Part shown: piece after piece, positions 1 to 12,478 of the stretch
How positions within the stretch are numbered: position 1 is the stretch's first letter
Layout: each line of letters starts with the position of its first letter
From: Burkholderiales bacterium
GTDB taxonomy: Bacteria; Pseudomonadota; Gammaproteobacteria; Burkholderiales; Burkholderiaceae_C
Direction: 5' to 3'
Length of the DNA stretch: 64,000 bases
Assembly (NCBI GenBank): GCA_947464185.1
Contig: CANHVY010000014.1
Coordinates: 17,987-81,986, forward strand
Made by a program: the position numbers and the translations under genes
Notes under the pieces: model-generated
The model's input: only the letters and a program-made list of their open reading frames with translations
Databases searched by the model: none
What the model was told of the DNA's origin: nothing

Positions 1-440
1 AGGAACTTGCCCATGCCGGACAGATCGCGCTTGATCACCGTGGCCAGCGAGGCCATCGCGAAAAACACCGCCGCGGTCCCCCCGAAGGCCGTCATGACCA
101 GCGAAGCCCCGTTGCGCAGCCCCAGCACCTGACCCACCAGCCGGGACATCATCAAGCCCATGAAGAAGGTGAACGCGAGCAGGAGGTAAACGCCCTTGGC
201 GGAGTCCTTGTTCTTCTCGATGACGAACATAAAGCCAAAGGCGCCGGCCAGGAACAAGATGGTGGACAGCCCGGCCCCCATGGCGTTCAACATGCCCGTG
301 GAAACCCCCACCCAGGCACCGAGAACCGTGGGGACCAACGACACGGCCAGAAGGCCGTAGGTGTTCCTCAGGACGGCGTTTCTCTGCGCCGGGGAGACCA
401 CAACGCCTGAGTCGGTCAAGTGTGTAGACAGCGGGTTCAT
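1..440 (-). CDS. Bax inhibitor-1/YccA family membrane protein (partial, 3' end outside window)
   Basis: Only the first 146 residues are in the window; the gene runs off the left edge. The protein starts MNPLSTHLTDSG and then shows at least four hydrophobic segments (about residues 27-48, 52-73, 86-103 and 112-134), joined by short loops such as VIEKNKDSAKG. This is the pattern of the BAX inhibitor-1/YccA/YbhL family, multi-spanning inner-membrane proteins; YccA is known as a modulator of FtsH proteolysis. The ATG at 440 is supported by an AAGGAG Shine-Dalgarno (complement of 447-452). It is divergent from carA. The family call is good; the substrate or partner cannot be told from this fragment. 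Confidence 0.85.
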   Translation of the reverse strand, partial: MNPLSTHLTDSGVVVSPAQRNAVLRNTYGLLAVSLVPTVLGAWVGVSTGMLNAMGAGLSTILFLAGAFGFMFVIEKNKDSAKGVYLLLAFTFFMGLMMSRLVGQVLGLRNGASLVMTAFGGTAAVFFAMASLATVIKRDLSGMGKF

Positions 441-788
441 GAGGTTCTCCTTGGTACTGACGTCCTGGACATGCAACTGTTCGGGCCGCGAAGCCCGGCA
501 GCCCAAGTTCGCGAACGCGAGTTTAGAACGGCGCGTGTCCAGGGGCGCCAGACGGGAGCGTCCTGTCCCCCTTCGCTTTGTGGGTATGACGCGGGGAGGC
601 AACCGCAGCCCTGAAACATGGGTCGTCACCGTCGCAGTCGCCTTCGTACGCAAGGTCTCGACGATATACTCCTGCGGTTTACCTCAACCCTGCCGCACAC
701 CAGCGAAACTCGTCCACGGTTTCCCCCTCGACGCAATGCCCGCCTGACGCCGGCGGGGCGGCTGGGTGTGAGCGAACCGGAGTTTCTC
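441..788. other. Divergent intergenic region between the Bax inhibitor-1 gene and carA
   Basis: This 348-base stretch holds the control regions of both flanking genes. I see no convincing coding frame: open frames here have no family resemblance, and the in-frame extension of carA upstream of 789 is basic and low in conserved residues. A -10-like TATACT at 665-670 is the best carAB promoter candidate. I did not recognise an ArgR, PurR or pyrimidine-dependent element. Confidence 0.5.
643..670 (+). promoter_or_regulatory. Candidate carAB promoter
   Basis: A -10-like TATACT lies at 665-670 with a weak -35-like TTCGTA at 643-648 (16-base spacer). It would give a leader of about 110 bases before the TTG start of carA. 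The assignment rests on sequence resemblance only. Confidence 0.35.
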
Positions 789-1953
789 TTGCTGCCCGAC
801 CTGCCTCCCGCCGTTCTCGCACTCGCGGACGGTTCCATCTTTCGGGGCATCTCGATCGGCGCCGTCGGATCGACCACTGGCGAGGTGGTGTTCAACACCG
901 CGCTCACCGGTTATCAGGAAATCCTGACAGACCCGAGTTACCGGCGCCAGATCGTCACCTTGACCTATCCCCACATCGGTAACTACGGCGTCAACCCGGA
1001 AGACGTCGAAGCCCGCAGCGTGCATGCAGCCGGGCTGGTGATTCGAGACTTGCCGATCCGGTCTTCCAACTTTCGACAATCGCACACCCTGGACGCGTAC
1101 TTGCGTCAGGAGGGGACGGTGGCGATTGCCGAGGTGGACACCCGGCGCCTGACCCGTCATCTGCGCAGCACTGGCGCACAGAACGGCTGCATCGCGACCT
1201 TCTCGGTCGGTCACGTCGTCTCGCAAGCTGATCTGCACGCTGCGGTGGCACAGGCCAGAGCGACGCCTTCCATGGCAGGCCAGGATTTGGCCCAGGAAGT
1301 CTCGGTGGAGAGCCCCTACGTATGGACCCAGACGGAGTGGAAACTCGGCTCTGGCTACTCTGAACAGAACGCGCCTCGTTTCCATGTCGTGGCCTACGAC
1401 TTCGGCGTGAAGTTCAACATCCTGCGCATGCTGGCCAGCCGAGGCTGCCGCGTGACGGTGGTGCCCGCCAAGACCACTGCGGCGGCAGTGCTCGACTTGA
1501 GCCCCGACGGTGTGTTCCTCAGCAATGGGCCTGGCGACCCGCAGCCGTGCGACTACGCCATCGAATCTGCACGCATCCTGATCGATTCGGGCGTTCCGAC
1601 CTTCGGCATTTGCCTGGGCCACCAGATCATGGCGTTGGCCTCCGGTGCCCGCACCTTCAAGATGAAGTTCGGGCATCATGGCGCCAACCATCCGGTGAAG
1701 GATCTCGACACCGGGCAGGTCAGCATCACCAGCCAGAACCACGGCTTTGCGGTGGACGAGGCCAGCCTCCCGGCCCACCTGCGCGCCACGCATCGCAGCC
1801 TCTTCGACGGTACGTTGCAGGGCCTCGCGCGCACAGACCGCCCAGCCTTCTGCTTCCAGGGCCACCCCGAGGCTTCGCCTGGGCCACACGACATCGCCTA
1901 CCTGTTCGACCGCTTCACGTCGCTGATGGCACAACACGCCCAGGAGCGTTCCC

Positions 1954-1961
<8 letters not shown>
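789..1961 (+). CDS. carA: Carbamoyl-phosphate synthase small (glutaminase) chain
   Basis: Hydrolyses glutamine and passes ammonia to CarB for carbamoyl phosphate, the precursor of arginine and pyrimidines. The N-terminal CarA domain ([14 protein letters not shown], then [17 protein letters not shown]) is followed by a class I glutamine amidotransferase domain with nucleophile Cys275 in GICLGHQ and the His359/Glu361 pair in GHPEAS. I chose the TTG at 789 because a GGAG sits six bases upstream and the 390-residue product matches the family; GTG at 768 is possible, and the frame is open back to 618 but without conservation. It overlaps carB by eight bases, so the two are translationally coupled. 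Confidence 0.95.
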
Positions 1962-5196
<3,235 letters not shown>

Positions 5197-5277
5197 GTGA
5201 GCCTGAAGGGCTGGACTGACAACGAAGCCTGAGAGACGCGCGCAGGCCGGCCTGAACTACACTTCAGTCAGGTATCG

Positions 5278-5316
5278 CCGCCGCAGCAGACCGCAAGGTC
5301 CCCTGCGGCGGTTTTT
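5278..5316 (+). terminator. Intrinsic terminator between carB and greA, within the greA leader
   Basis: CCGCCGCAG (5278-5286) pairs perfectly with CTGCGGCGG (5303-5311), giving a 9-bp GC-rich stem directly followed by five Ts (5312-5316). It ends only 24 bases before the greA ATG. It probably terminates carAB transcripts, and may also attenuate any transcript that starts between carB and greA. Confidence 0.8.
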
Positions 5317-5340
5317 CTTGAATCGAACATCGACACAGCC

Positions 5341-5817
5341 ATGAGCACCATTCCCCTGACCCGACGCGGCGCAGACAAGCTGAAGGAGGAGCTTCACCGG
5401 CTGAAGACCGTGGAGCGGCATGCCGTGATCCAGGCCATTGCCGAGGCACGTGCTCAAGGGGACTTGTCCGAGAACGCCGAATACGATGCGGCCAAGGACA
5501 AGCAAGGCTTCATCGAAGGCCGCATCCTGGAAATCGAAGGCAAGCTTGCTGCGGCCCAGGTGATCGACCCGGCCACCCTCGACGCGGATGGTCGCGTGGT
5601 GTTCGGTGCGACGGTGGACCTGGAGGAGGAGGCCACAGGGGCCCGAGTGACCTACCAGATCGTGGGAGACGACGAAGCCGATCTCAAGCTCGGATTGATC
5701 TCGATTTCCAGCCCCATCGCGCGCGCCCTCATCGGGAAGTCGGAGGGCGACATGGCCGAGGTGAGGGCGCCGGGTGGCGTCAAGAGCTACGAGATCATGG
5801 CCGTGCGCTACGTCTGA
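5341..5817 (+). CDS. greA: Transcription elongation factor GreA
   Basis: GreA enters the secondary channel of RNA polymerase and stimulates cleavage of backtracked transcripts. The 158-residue protein has the normal GreA length, an N-terminal coiled-coil hairpin (about residues 1-75) with the acidic tip motif [16 protein letters not shown] that holds the catalytic Asp/Glu, and a C-terminal FKBP-like domain ([14 protein letters not shown], ending YEIMAVRYV). It follows carB, but a strong terminator lies between them, so it may have its own promoter in 5197-5277. It converges on yhbY. Confidence 0.96.
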   Translation: MSTIPLTRRGADKLKEELHRLKTVERHAVIQAIAEARAQGDLSENAEYDAAKDKQGFIEGRILEIEGKLAAAQVIDPATLDADGRVVFGATVDLEEEATGARVTYQIVGDDEADLKLGLISISSPIARALIGKSEGDMAEVRAPGGVKSYEIMAVRYV

Positions 5818-5877
5818 GGGGCGCCGTATTCTCGTACTCCATGACGGCCCTCAGCCCCTGGACCCGCTTCTCCACGG

Positions 5878-6351
5878 TCAGCCCGCCGCCTTCTTCTTCT
5901 GGCTCACCTGGCGGACGTCCTTGCGCTTGATCGTGCCGCCGCGCGTCACCCGTTCATTGCCCAGGACCTTCACCTTCTTCACCGTGGCGCGGTGGTTACC
6001 GCTCTTGGAAAACGACACGAGCTTCACGACTCGTGGCCCCGGAAGCCGGTCGTCTCTCGCCTCTTTGGGCTTTTCCTCGATCGGGCGCCAGAGCACCAGC
6101 AGCTTCCCGATGTGCTGAACCGCGGCGGCACTCAGTTCCTCCGTCAGGCTGGAGAGCATCTGTTCACGCGTTTCCCGCACGTCGGAGAACACTCTGAGCT
6201 TGATCAGCCCATGTGCGTTCAGGGCGGCGTCGGTCTCCCGACGAACGGCCTCGGTCAGGCCTTCGGCACCGATGAGGACGACCGGGTTCAGGTGATGGGC
6301 GTCGGCGCGAAGGCTGCGACGTTCGGTGGGAGACAACTGGAGGGCAGGCAT
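5878..6351 (-). CDS. yhbY: YhbY family RNA-binding protein (CRM domain)
   Basis: A CRM-domain protein that associates with pre-50S ribosomal particles in E. coli. The first 95 or so residues match the domain: [20 protein letters not shown], the [14 protein letters not shown] helix, and the terminal LLVLWRP strand. A basic tail of about 60 residues ([20 protein letters not shown], then KKKAAG) extends past the E. coli protein and probably adds RNA contacts. Start codons of yhbY and the divergent rlmE are only 20 bases apart, so the two share a very small control region. Confidence 0.9.
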   Translation of the reverse strand: MPALQLSPTERRSLRADAHHLNPVVLIGAEGLTEAVRRETDAALNAHGLIKLRVFSDVRETREQMLSSLTEELSAAAVQHIGKLLVLWRPIEEKPKEARDDRLPGPRVVKLVSFSKSGNHRATVKKVKVLGNERVTRGGTIKRKDVRQVSQKKKAAG

Positions 6352-6371
6352 GCCCGTATTATCGACCCGGC
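6352..6371. promoter_or_regulatory. Minimal divergent yhbY/rlmE promoter region
   Basis: Only 20 bases separate the two ATGs. On the plus strand TATTAT at 6357-6362 looks like a -10 element whose start point would fall within a few bases of the rlmE ATG (6372). The minus strand reads ATAATA over the same bases, five bases before the yhbY ATG. This suggests very short or absent 5' leaders. Confidence 0.4.
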
Positions 6372-7025
6372 ATGAAGAGCAAGCGACTGAACAAGGCGTG
6401 GCTGCACGACCACCTCACTGACCCCTACGTCAAGATGGCGCAGCGCGAGGGCTATCGGGCGCGGGCGGCCTACAAGCTCAAGGAGATCGACGAGACGCAC
6501 GGCCTCTTGCGGCCCGGGCAGGTGGTCGTGGACTTGGGTGCGGCGCCCGGGGCCTGGAGCCAGTATGTGCGGCGCAAGTTCGCGCCGGCAGGGGCGGCGG
6601 TGGGTGAACTTGCGGGGACCATCATCGCTCTGGATGTCCTGGAGTTCGAGTCCATTGAAGGCGTCACCTACCTGCGGGGGGACTTTCGCGAGGAGTCGAC
6701 GATGCAAGCCCTGGAGCAGGCGCTGGCAGGTCGAAAGGTGGATGTGGTGTTGTCGGACATGGCGCCCAATCTGTCGGGCATCGAATCATCGGACGCTGCG
6801 CGCGTGGCTCACCTGGTGGAGTTGGCGGTGGATTTCTCGCTCAAGCATCTGAGGACGGATGGCCAGGGTGCCCTGGTCTGCAAGGCCTTTCATGGCAGTG
6901 GCTACAGCCAACTGGTCAAGCTGTTCAAGGACAGTTTCCGGGTGGTCAAGCCCATCAAGCCCAAGGCGTCTCGAGACCGGTCGTCTGAAACCTTTCTGTT
7001 GGGCCTGGGTCCCAAGCGAGGTTGA
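6372..7025 (+). CDS. rlmE: 23S rRNA (uridine-2552-2'-O)-methyltransferase RlmE (FtsJ/RrmJ)
   Basis: Methylates U2552 in the A loop of 23S rRNA in the late 50S particle, using S-adenosylmethionine. The 217-residue protein has the RlmE start ([19 protein letters not shown]), the AdoMet-binding motif [14 protein letters not shown], and the K-D-K-E catalytic residues in [18 protein letters not shown] (Asp129), CKAFHGSG and SSETFLLG. In many proteobacteria ftsH follows; here a 317-base non-coding stretch and then scpB follow. It is divergent from yhbY, another 50S biogenesis factor. Confidence 0.96.
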   Translation: MKSKRLNKAWLHDHLTDPYVKMAQREGYRARAAYKLKEIDETHGLLRPGQVVVDLGAAPGAWSQYVRRKFAPAGAAVGELAGTIIALDVLEFESIEGVTYLRGDFREESTMQALEQALAGRKVDVVLSDMAPNLSGIESSDAARVAHLVELAVDFSLKHLRTDGQGALVCKAFHGSGYSQLVKLFKDSFRVVKPIKPKASRDRSSETFLLGLGPKRG

Positions 7026-7342
7026 AGGAAGCTTGTCATTTGCGCATCCATCCTGTCGACGAGTGCTTCATCGGCACTCATGAGGGCGTAAACTAAGGTT
7101 TGACGATGGTCGAGGCTGCGAAGTGGCTCGGCTTCTTCGCATGTGCCCCCTCGGGGCCGTTGGAGTGCCCCATTGAGCACTCGCGGCTCTTCTCTTCATG
7201 AACTGGCGGTGTCGCATTGTTCGGGGGGCTTTCAGTATTCGGACGGATGGGGCCCGGTCAACCGGGACTGCAGCACAGCGGATCCTGAGGGTTCTGCCCC
7301 GGCTGTATCGGCGCTCTGTTCGCTGCTTCGGGTCACGCATTG
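7026..7342. other. Gene-free, hairpin-rich region between rlmE and scpB
   Basis: No coding frame here resembles a protein family. Several perfect inverted repeats are present: GAGTGC/GCACTC at 7061-7079 and the same stem again at 7163-7182, TGCGAAG/CTTCGCA at 7117-7141, and CCCGGT/ACCGGG at 7253-7266. A TTGACG at 7100-7105 could be a -35 element, but I could not match a -10. No T-run follows any hairpin. It may be the scpB leader, a small RNA gene or debris at a rearrangement junction; I do not recognise 6S, SRP, tmRNA or RNase P RNA. Confidence 0.45.
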
Positions 7343-8068
7343 ATGAATACATCGGACGCCAAGAGGGTCCTTGAAACGGCTTTGATCTGCGCGCAGGCCC
7401 CCGTGCCCGTGCGCGAACTGCAGTTGCTCTTTGACGGCCAGTTGACCCAGCACGAGTTGACAGCGTTGCTGCACCAATTGGTGCAAGACTGGGCGGACAA
7501 GGGGGTGGAACTGGTGGCCGTTTCCTCGGGCTGGCGGTTTCAGAGCCGTCCTGAGATGCGGGTCTTTCTGGACCGTTTGCACCCGGAAAAGCCGCCGCGG
7601 TACTCCAGAGCGGTCATGGAGACCCTGGCCATCATTGCCTACCGCCAGCCCGTGACGCGGGGCGACATTGAGGACATACGCGGCGTCGTGGTGTCCAGCC
7701 AGATCGTCAAGCAGTTGGAGGAGCGGGGGTGGATCGAGGCGATCGGCTACCGCGAGTCCCCGGGCCGTCCGGCCTTGTATGGCACCACTCGGCAGTTCCT
7801 GGACGATCTGGGGCTGTCCAGCCTGAACCAGTTGCCCGAGGTGGGCGGTGACGCCAGCGCAGGTGAAGCGGCCGATGCACTGGCGCCCGTGACCGATGGT
7901 GCAGAAGTGATGGCGCAGCCATCTCCCGACGATCTACCCATCTTCAGGGCGGCCGCCGAGCCGCCGATCGAAACCCCCGAGGTGGCACCTGCGGACTCGA
8001 ACCCGAGCGCAGCTTCCGCACTTCCGGCGTCCTCTCCAGACCCAGCCCTTCAAGGCGATATCGCATGA
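7343..8068 (+). CDS. scpB: Segregation and condensation protein B
   Basis: ScpB is the paired winged-helix subunit of the SMC-ScpAB condensin that organises and segregates the chromosome. Residues 1-175 show the family pattern, including [36 protein letters not shown] and the second winged helix ending in [19 protein letters not shown] low-complexity acidic/Pro/Ala tail of about 65 residues follows. ATG at 7343 is preferred over the in-frame TTG just before it. The stop overlaps the rluB start (ATGA), so translation is coupled, as commonly seen for scpB-rluB. No scpA is visible in the window. Confidence 0.93.
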   Translation: MNTSDAKRVLETALICAQAPVPVRELQLLFDGQLTQHELTALLHQLVQDWADKGVELVAVSSGWRFQSRPEMRVFLDRLHPEKPPRYSRAVMETLAIIAYRQPVTRGDIEDIRGVVVSSQIVKQLEERGWIEAIGYRESPGRPALYGTTRQFLDDLGLSSLNQLPEVGGDASAGEAADALAPVTDGAEVMAQPSPDDLPIFRAAAEPPIETPEVAPADSNPSAASALPASSPDPALQGDIA

Positions 8069-9927
8069 ACCAGCCCGATCCTGACCAGACTGAAAGTACC
8101 AAGCGCGCCCGGCAGGAGACACCGGACCAGGCGACCGTCGACGGCCCTGCAGCGGTAGCCGCAGCGGAGTCAGCCCGTCCCGATGGAGTGCCAGGACAGC
8201 CGTCGGCCGCGGGACCGTCTGCCGAAGACGCCCAGTCTGACACCCTGAGAGGCCCGCGGCGGCGCAAGCGCAACCGTCGGCGTGGCCGCCGAGGTGATCG
8301 GGGCGGTGACCGGTCTGCCCTGGGCCTGGAGGGCGCTGAACTGGCGGAGGGCGCTTCAGCCGACACCCCAGCGGCCGCGGGCCACTTCACGGACAACCAG
8401 GCGGACGTACCTCCTGCGCTGGAGAAGTCCGACCCCGCCGAAGTCTTCGGCGCCGTCATGTCTGGAGCATTCGACGAGTCTGCCGAGGGCGAAGAACCTT
8501 CCGGCACCATCGGCCCGGTGGCAGAGGACGGCGAATCCGCCGAAGGTACTGCGCAGGGCTCCTCTGTGCCGGCAAAGCAGGCGCCTGCCCGCAGGGTGCT
8601 GGCGCCCGAAATCGACGCTCCCAAGCTGCACAAGGTGCTTGCGCAATCCGGCGTAGGTTCCAGGCGCGACCTGGAGCAGATGATTGCCGAGGGCCGGGTC
8701 ACCGTGAACGGCCAGGCGGCACACACGGGGCAACGCATTTCCTACGGTGACAAGATTGCAGTGAACGGCAAGCCGGTGAAGGTGCGCATCGCGCCGCTGC
8801 CGGCACGCGTGATCGCTTATCACAAGCCTGCAGGCGAGGTGGTCACCCACGACGACCCCCAGCAACGGCCCACGGTCTTCAGGCGATTGCCCCGCCTGCC
8901 GCAGGGCAAGTGGCAGTCCGTGGGGCGTCTCGACATCAACACGGAGGGGTTGCTGCTGTTCACCAACTCAGGTGATCTTGCCAACAGGCTCATGCACCCT
9001 CGCTTTGGTGTCGAGCGCGAGTACGCGGTCCGCATCCTGGGTTCTCTGTCAGACGAGAACCGAACAAAGTTGCTCGAAGGCGTGGAGGTTGACGGGCAGG
9101 TCGCCGCCTTCAAGAGCATCGAGGACGGAGGAGGCGACGGTGCGAACCGCTGGGTTCGCGTGGTGATCACCGAAGGACGCAACCGAGAGGTCCGCAAGTT
9201 GTTCGACACCGTGGGCCATGCCGTCAGCCGACTGATCCGCATTCGCTACGGCAGCGTCGTGCTGCCCAAGGGTTTGCGCCGCGGCGTCTGGGTGGACCTG
9301 CCGGTAGAGGACGTCAAGGCCTTGCGGTCAATGACCTCAGGCGGTACGCAGCCAGCGGGTCCGGGCGGCCCGAGGCCCGCTCGTGCAGCGGCGCCGGCAC
9401 CGGGTCCTCGCGGTCGCAAGAACGCAAGGCATGGCCGTCAGCGCGAAGCTGGATCAGGAGGGGGGCTTCCCCCGGGGATGTCAGAGGCCGCTGATGGGGA
9501 GTCTGGCGATACCGAGAATTTCGCTCGCATTCCCAACCCTTTGCAGCAGACCTACGACAAGCGGGCCATCCAGCAAGCTCGTCGGGTTCGAGATATCGAC
9601 GAGGACGGGCCGATTCCCAACCCGCTGCAGCAGACCTATGACCGTCGCGCGGTGCAGGCTGAAGCGCGTCCACGCCGGGAGCTGGACGAGGACGGGCCTA
9701 TTCCCAACCCGCTGCAGCAGACCTACGACAAGCGCTTCGTGAAGGCTGTGAAGTCCTCGGCCGGTGGTGGCGCAGGCAGGTCAAGAAAGAAGCCGACGGG
9801 CGGCAAGGAGCAGGCGGCGGGCGGCCAACCCGACCCCATGCGGACTTCCGTGGGCTACATCGGCGCAGACGCTTTTCATCAGAAGGGCAAGTCAGGCCGC
9901 TCCGGCAAGGGTGGTCGGCGTCGGTGA
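8065..9927 (+). CDS. rluB: 23S rRNA pseudouridine-2605 synthase RluB, with long extensions
   Basis: Makes pseudouridine 2605 in helix 93 of 23S rRNA. The core covers about residues 175-440: an S4 RNA-binding domain ([20 protein letters not shown]), the catalytic motif [20 protein letters not shown] with its active-site Asp, and the [12 protein letters not shown] and [10 protein letters not shown] signatures of the RluB/RsuA family. The 175-residue N-terminal extension is Ala/Glu/Pro-rich with an Arg patch. The C-terminal extension carries three [15 protein letters not shown] repeats and a basic tail. At 620 residues it is more than twice E. coli RluB, and the extensions look disordered. Coupled to scpB by ATGA. 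Confidence 0.93.
   Translation: MNQPDPDQTESTKRARQETPDQATVDGPAAVAAAESARPDGVPGQPSAAGPSAEDAQSDTLRGPRRRKRNRRRGRRGDRGGDRSALGLEGAELAEGASADTPAAAGHFTDNQADVPPALEKSDPAEVFGAVMSGAFDESAEGEEPSGTIGPVAEDGESAEGTAQGSSVPAKQAPARRVLAPEIDAPKLHKVLAQSGVGSRRDLEQMIAEGRVTVNGQAAHTGQRISYGDKIAVNGKPVKVRIAPLPARVIAYHKPAGEVVTHDDPQQRPTVFRRLPRLPQGKWQSVGRLDINTEGLLLFTNSGDLANRLMHPRFGVEREYAVRILGSLSDENRTKLLEGVEVDGQVAAFKSIEDGGGDGANRWVRVVITEGRNREVRKLFDTVGHAVSRLIRIRYGSVVLPKGLRRGVWVDLPVEDVKALRSMTSGGTQPAGPGGPRPARAAAPAPGPRGRKNARHGRQREAGSGGGLPPGMSEAADGESGDTENFARIPNPLQQTYDKRAIQQARRVRDIDEDGPIPNPLQQTYDRRAVQAEARPRRELDEDGPIPNPLQQTYDKRFVKAVKSSAGGGAGRSRKKPTGGKEQAAGGQPDPMRTSVGYIGADAFHQKGKSGRSGKGGRRR
9529..9780 (+). repeat. Three in-gene repeats encoding [16 protein letters not shown] units in RluB
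   Basis: The unit starts at 9529, 9613 and 9700, a period of 28 then 29 codons. Each unit encodes [10 protein letters not shown](K/R)R followed by a charged linker, with DEDGP preceding units two and three. Codon choice differs slightly between copies, so this is diverged protein-level repetition and not a fresh DNA duplication. Confidence 0.9.
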
Positions 9928-10030
9928 AGGCTTGCTGCAAGTCCCTGCCTCAAGAGTGCCTGACGCCGCAGCGTCTGGCCACGGGCTACACTGAGAGGTT
10001 TTCTCAAGTCTTGGTTTCAGGAGTTTTGGA

Positions 10031-10456
10031 ATGGCTATCGAACGCACCTTGTCGATCATCAAGCCCGACGCAGTGGCGAAGAACGTGGTCGGGCAGATTT
10101 ATGCCCGCTTCGAAGGCGCAGGATTGAAGATCGTCGCCGCGAAGATGGCGCATCTCTCGCGCGGCGAGGCAGAAGCCTTCTACGCTGTGCACAAGGCCCG
10201 ACCCTTCTTCAATGATCTGGTGAGCTTCATGATTTCAGGCCCGGTGATGATCCAGGCGCTGGAAGGAGAGGGAGCCATTGCGCGCAATCGTGAGTTGATG
10301 GGCGCCACCGACCCCAAGAAGGCCGAAAAGGGCACCATCCGTGCTGACTTTGCCGATAGCATCGACGCCAATGCCGTGCACGGTTCCGACGCCCCCGAGA
10401 CGGCGGCCGCCGAGGTGGCGTTCTTCTTCCCCGGCATGAACGTCTACAGCCGCTGA
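10031..10456 (+). CDS. ndk: Nucleoside diphosphate kinase
   Basis: Transfers the gamma phosphate between nucleoside triphosphates and diphosphates through a phosphohistidine. The 141-residue protein starts with [15 protein letters not shown] and has the phosphate-accepting His117 in [12 protein letters not shown], with [13 protein letters not shown] and [15 protein letters not shown] in the expected order. An AGGAG at 10019-10023 precedes the ATG at a good distance. A TACACT at 9987-9992 could be its -10 element, and a hairpin lies just after the stop. It sits between rluB and rlmN, a common Burkholderiales arrangement. Confidence 0.97.
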   Translation: MAIERTLSIIKPDAVAKNVVGQIYARFEGAGLKIVAAKMAHLSRGEAEAFYAVHKARPFFNDLVSFMISGPVMIQALEGEGAIARNRELMGATDPKKAEKGTIRADFADSIDANAVHGSDAPETAAAEVAFFFPGMNVYSR

Positions 10457-10463
10457 ACGAAGG

Positions 10464-10482
10464 GGCCGGCGAGCAGCCGGCC
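10464..10482 (+). terminator. GC-rich hairpin after ndk
   Basis: GGCCGGC (10464-10470) pairs with GCCGGCC (10476-10482) across a GAGCA loop. No T-run follows, so it may be a weak terminator or an mRNA-stabilising 3' hairpin at the ndk end. Confidence 0.4.
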
Positions 10483-10520
10483 TGCCTGGGTCGAGCGGTG
10501 CCTCAGAACCCCCAAGCGCT

Positions 10521-11660
10521 GTGAACCTTCTCGATCTCGATCACGAATCTCTCATCGCTCATGTCGAGGGACTGGGCGAGAAGCGTTTCCGGGCCACCCA
10601 GCTCTTCCGCTGGATGCATCGGCGAGGGGAGTCCGAATTCGGCAGGATGACCGACCTTGCCAGGAGCCTGCGAGAAAAGCTGGAGGGCACGCACAGAATC
10701 TCTGCGCTTCCGTTGCTTTCGGAGCATGTCTCCTCTGATGGAACGGTCAAGTGGCTGTTTGACGTGGGCAACGGCAACGCGGTCGAAACGGTCTTCATTC
10801 CGGAGGCGGATCGGGGTACCTTGTGCGTGTCTTCGCAGGCCGGTTGTGCGGTGGGGTGTCCGTTCTGCTCGACGGGGCACCAGGGCTTCAGCCGCAATCT
10901 GCGAACGGGCGAGATCCTGGGGCAGTTGTGGCACGCGGAACACCAACTCCGGGGCCGCTTTCGGCTGTCCGACAACGAGCGGGCCGTGGACAACGTCGTG
11001 ATGATGGGGATGGGCGAGCCCCTTCAGAACTACGCGGCCTTGGTCCCGGCCTTGAAGGTGATGCTCGACGACCATGCCTACGGCCTGTCGCGCAGGCGGG
11101 TCACGGTGTCCACCTCGGGAGTGGTTCCGATGATGGATCGGCTGCGGCATGATTGCCCTGTGGCGCTGGCGGTTTCCCTGCATGCACCGGACGATGCGCT
11201 GCGTGACGATCTGGTGCCCCTGAACCGCAAGTACCCGCTGAGGGAACTCCTGGGCGCCTGCGTCCGGTATCTGGAATCGGCCCCGCGGGACTTCATCACT
11301 TTCGAGTACTGCATGCTCGAAGGCGTCAATGACTCTGACGTGCATGCGGCCCGGTTGGTGGACCTCGTGCGCGGCCGCTCAGAGGATTCCGCCGGCATCG
11401 AGGTGTCGTGCAAGTTCAACCTCATCCCGTTCAATCCCTTTCCTGCGTCGGGCCTGAAGCGCTCCAGCCCGCAGAGGGTCAGCGCGTTTGCAGCGCTGCT
11501 GCAAGAGGCGGGTTACGTGACCACTGTGCGCAAGACCCGAGGAGACGATATCGACGCAGCCTGCGGTCAGCTTGCAGGTGAGGTCCAGGACCGTACCGAC
11601 GTGCAGGCCAGGCGTTCTGGCCGCTCGATTGCCATCCAGCCAGTGCGGATGTCGTCATGA
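10521..11660 (+). CDS. rlmN: Dual-specificity 23S rRNA m2A2503 / tRNA m2A37 methyltransferase RlmN
   Basis: A radical-SAM enzyme that methylates C2 of A2503 in 23S rRNA and of A37 in some tRNAs. The 379-residue protein has the CxxxCxxC iron-sulfur motif (Cys109, Cys113, Cys116 in [11 protein letters not shown]), the [14 protein letters not shown] motif, [13 protein letters not shown], and a C-terminal [20 protein letters not shown] containing the Cys that forms the protein-RNA adduct. It begins with GTG at 10521, giving [11 protein letters not shown], the usual family start. Its stop overlaps the pilW start. Confidence 0.96.
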   Translation: MNLLDLDHESLIAHVEGLGEKRFRATQLFRWMHRRGESEFGRMTDLARSLREKLEGTHRISALPLLSEHVSSDGTVKWLFDVGNGNAVETVFIPEADRGTLCVSSQAGCAVGCPFCSTGHQGFSRNLRTGEILGQLWHAEHQLRGRFRLSDNERAVDNVVMMGMGEPLQNYAALVPALKVMLDDHAYGLSRRRVTVSTSGVVPMMDRLRHDCPVALAVSLHAPDDALRDDLVPLNRKYPLRELLGACVRYLESAPRDFITFEYCMLEGVNDSDVHAARLVDLVRGRSEDSAGIEVSCKFNLIPFNPFPASGLKRSSPQRVSAFAALLQEAGYVTTVRKTRGDDIDAACGQLAGEVQDRTDVQARRSGRSIAIQPVRMSS

Positions 11661-12478
11661 TGGTTTTTCGCGCCGCCGGATTTCGTCGCTGGCCCGTTCT
11701 TTGGTCGCTCGCAGCGCTGTGGCTCGCGGCCCTGGTGGGTTGTGCGGCGGGGCCTGGCCAGGGGATGACCGACGATGTCAAGACCTCATCAGATCAGACG
11801 GATGCTGACAGGCGAGCCCGTGTGCGGATGGAATTGGCCGCGGGCTACTTCACGCGCGGCCAGACCTCCACAGCACTGGACGAAGTCAAGCTCGCCCTGG
11901 CAGCTCGTCCCGATTTGCCCGAGGCATTCAACCTGCGGGGGTTGATCTATGCCGCCATGGGGGAGGCTCGGCTGGCCGAAGAAAGCTTCAGGCGAGCCTT
12001 GCAGTTGGCGCCACGTGATGCCGATGTGATGCACAACTTCGCCTGGTTTGTCTGTCAGTCCGGGCGATGGGCGGAGGCGGACGCCCTGTTCAGGCAGGCC
12101 CTGGCGCAGCCGCAGTACCGCGACACCGTCAGGACGCTGATGGCCCAGGGCATCTGTCTTGCGCGTGGGCAAAGGTGGCCCGAGGCCGAGGCGGCGCTGA
12201 GTCGGGCTTACGAACTGGACCCTGCCAACCCTGTGACGGGCTTCCACCTGAGCGATCTGCTGTTCCGCCGGGGGGAGTACGAGCGTGCCCGCTTCTACAT
12301 TCGGCGCGTGCACCTTCGACGGGAGTTCGCCACGCCGCAGTCGCTTTGGTTGGCCGTCAGGGTGGAGCGCCGCCTGGGCGACGCGGTGGCCATGCGCACG
12401 TGGGGCCAGCAACTCCAGGAGCGCTTTCCCCAGTCGTCCGAGACCCTGATGTACGAGAGGGGGCGCTTCGATGAGTGA
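11657..12478 (+). CDS. pilW: Type IV pilus biogenesis/stability lipoprotein PilW (PilF-like TPR protein)
   Basis: An outer-membrane lipoprotein needed for PilQ secretin assembly in type IV pilus systems. The N-terminus has a signal peptide with a hydrophobic run ([13 protein letters not shown]) and a lipobox LVGC, with the lipidated Cys at about residue 29. The rest is tetratricopeptide repeats, for example [20 protein letters not shown] and the [18 protein letters not shown] unit typical of PilW/PilF. The ATG at 11657 overlaps the rlmN stop; ATG at 11660 is an alternative. The stop overlaps the rodZ start. Pilus structural genes are not in the window. Confidence 0.88.
   Translation: MMVFRAAGFRRWPVLWSLAALWLAALVGCAAGPGQGMTDDVKTSSDQTDADRRARVRMELAAGYFTRGQTSTALDEVKLALAARPDLPEAFNLRGLIYAAMGEARLAEESFRRALQLAPRDADVMHNFAWFVCQSGRWAEADALFRQALAQPQYRDTVRTLMAQGICLARGQRWPEAEAALSRAYELDPANPVTGFHLSDLLFRRGEYERARFYIRRVHLRREFATPQSLWLAVRVERRLGDAVAMRTWGQQLQERFPQSSETLMYERGRFDE

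Noticed and set aside
7026..7342. 6S RNA, SRP RNA, tmRNA or RNase P RNA in the gene-free stretch
   Set aside because: None of the conserved signature sequences of these RNAs could be found, and the hairpins are short and separate.
9529..9780. CRISPR-like or mobile tandem repeat
   Set aside because: The periodicity is in codon units inside an intact gene with amino-acid conservation and diverged DNA; there are no spacers.
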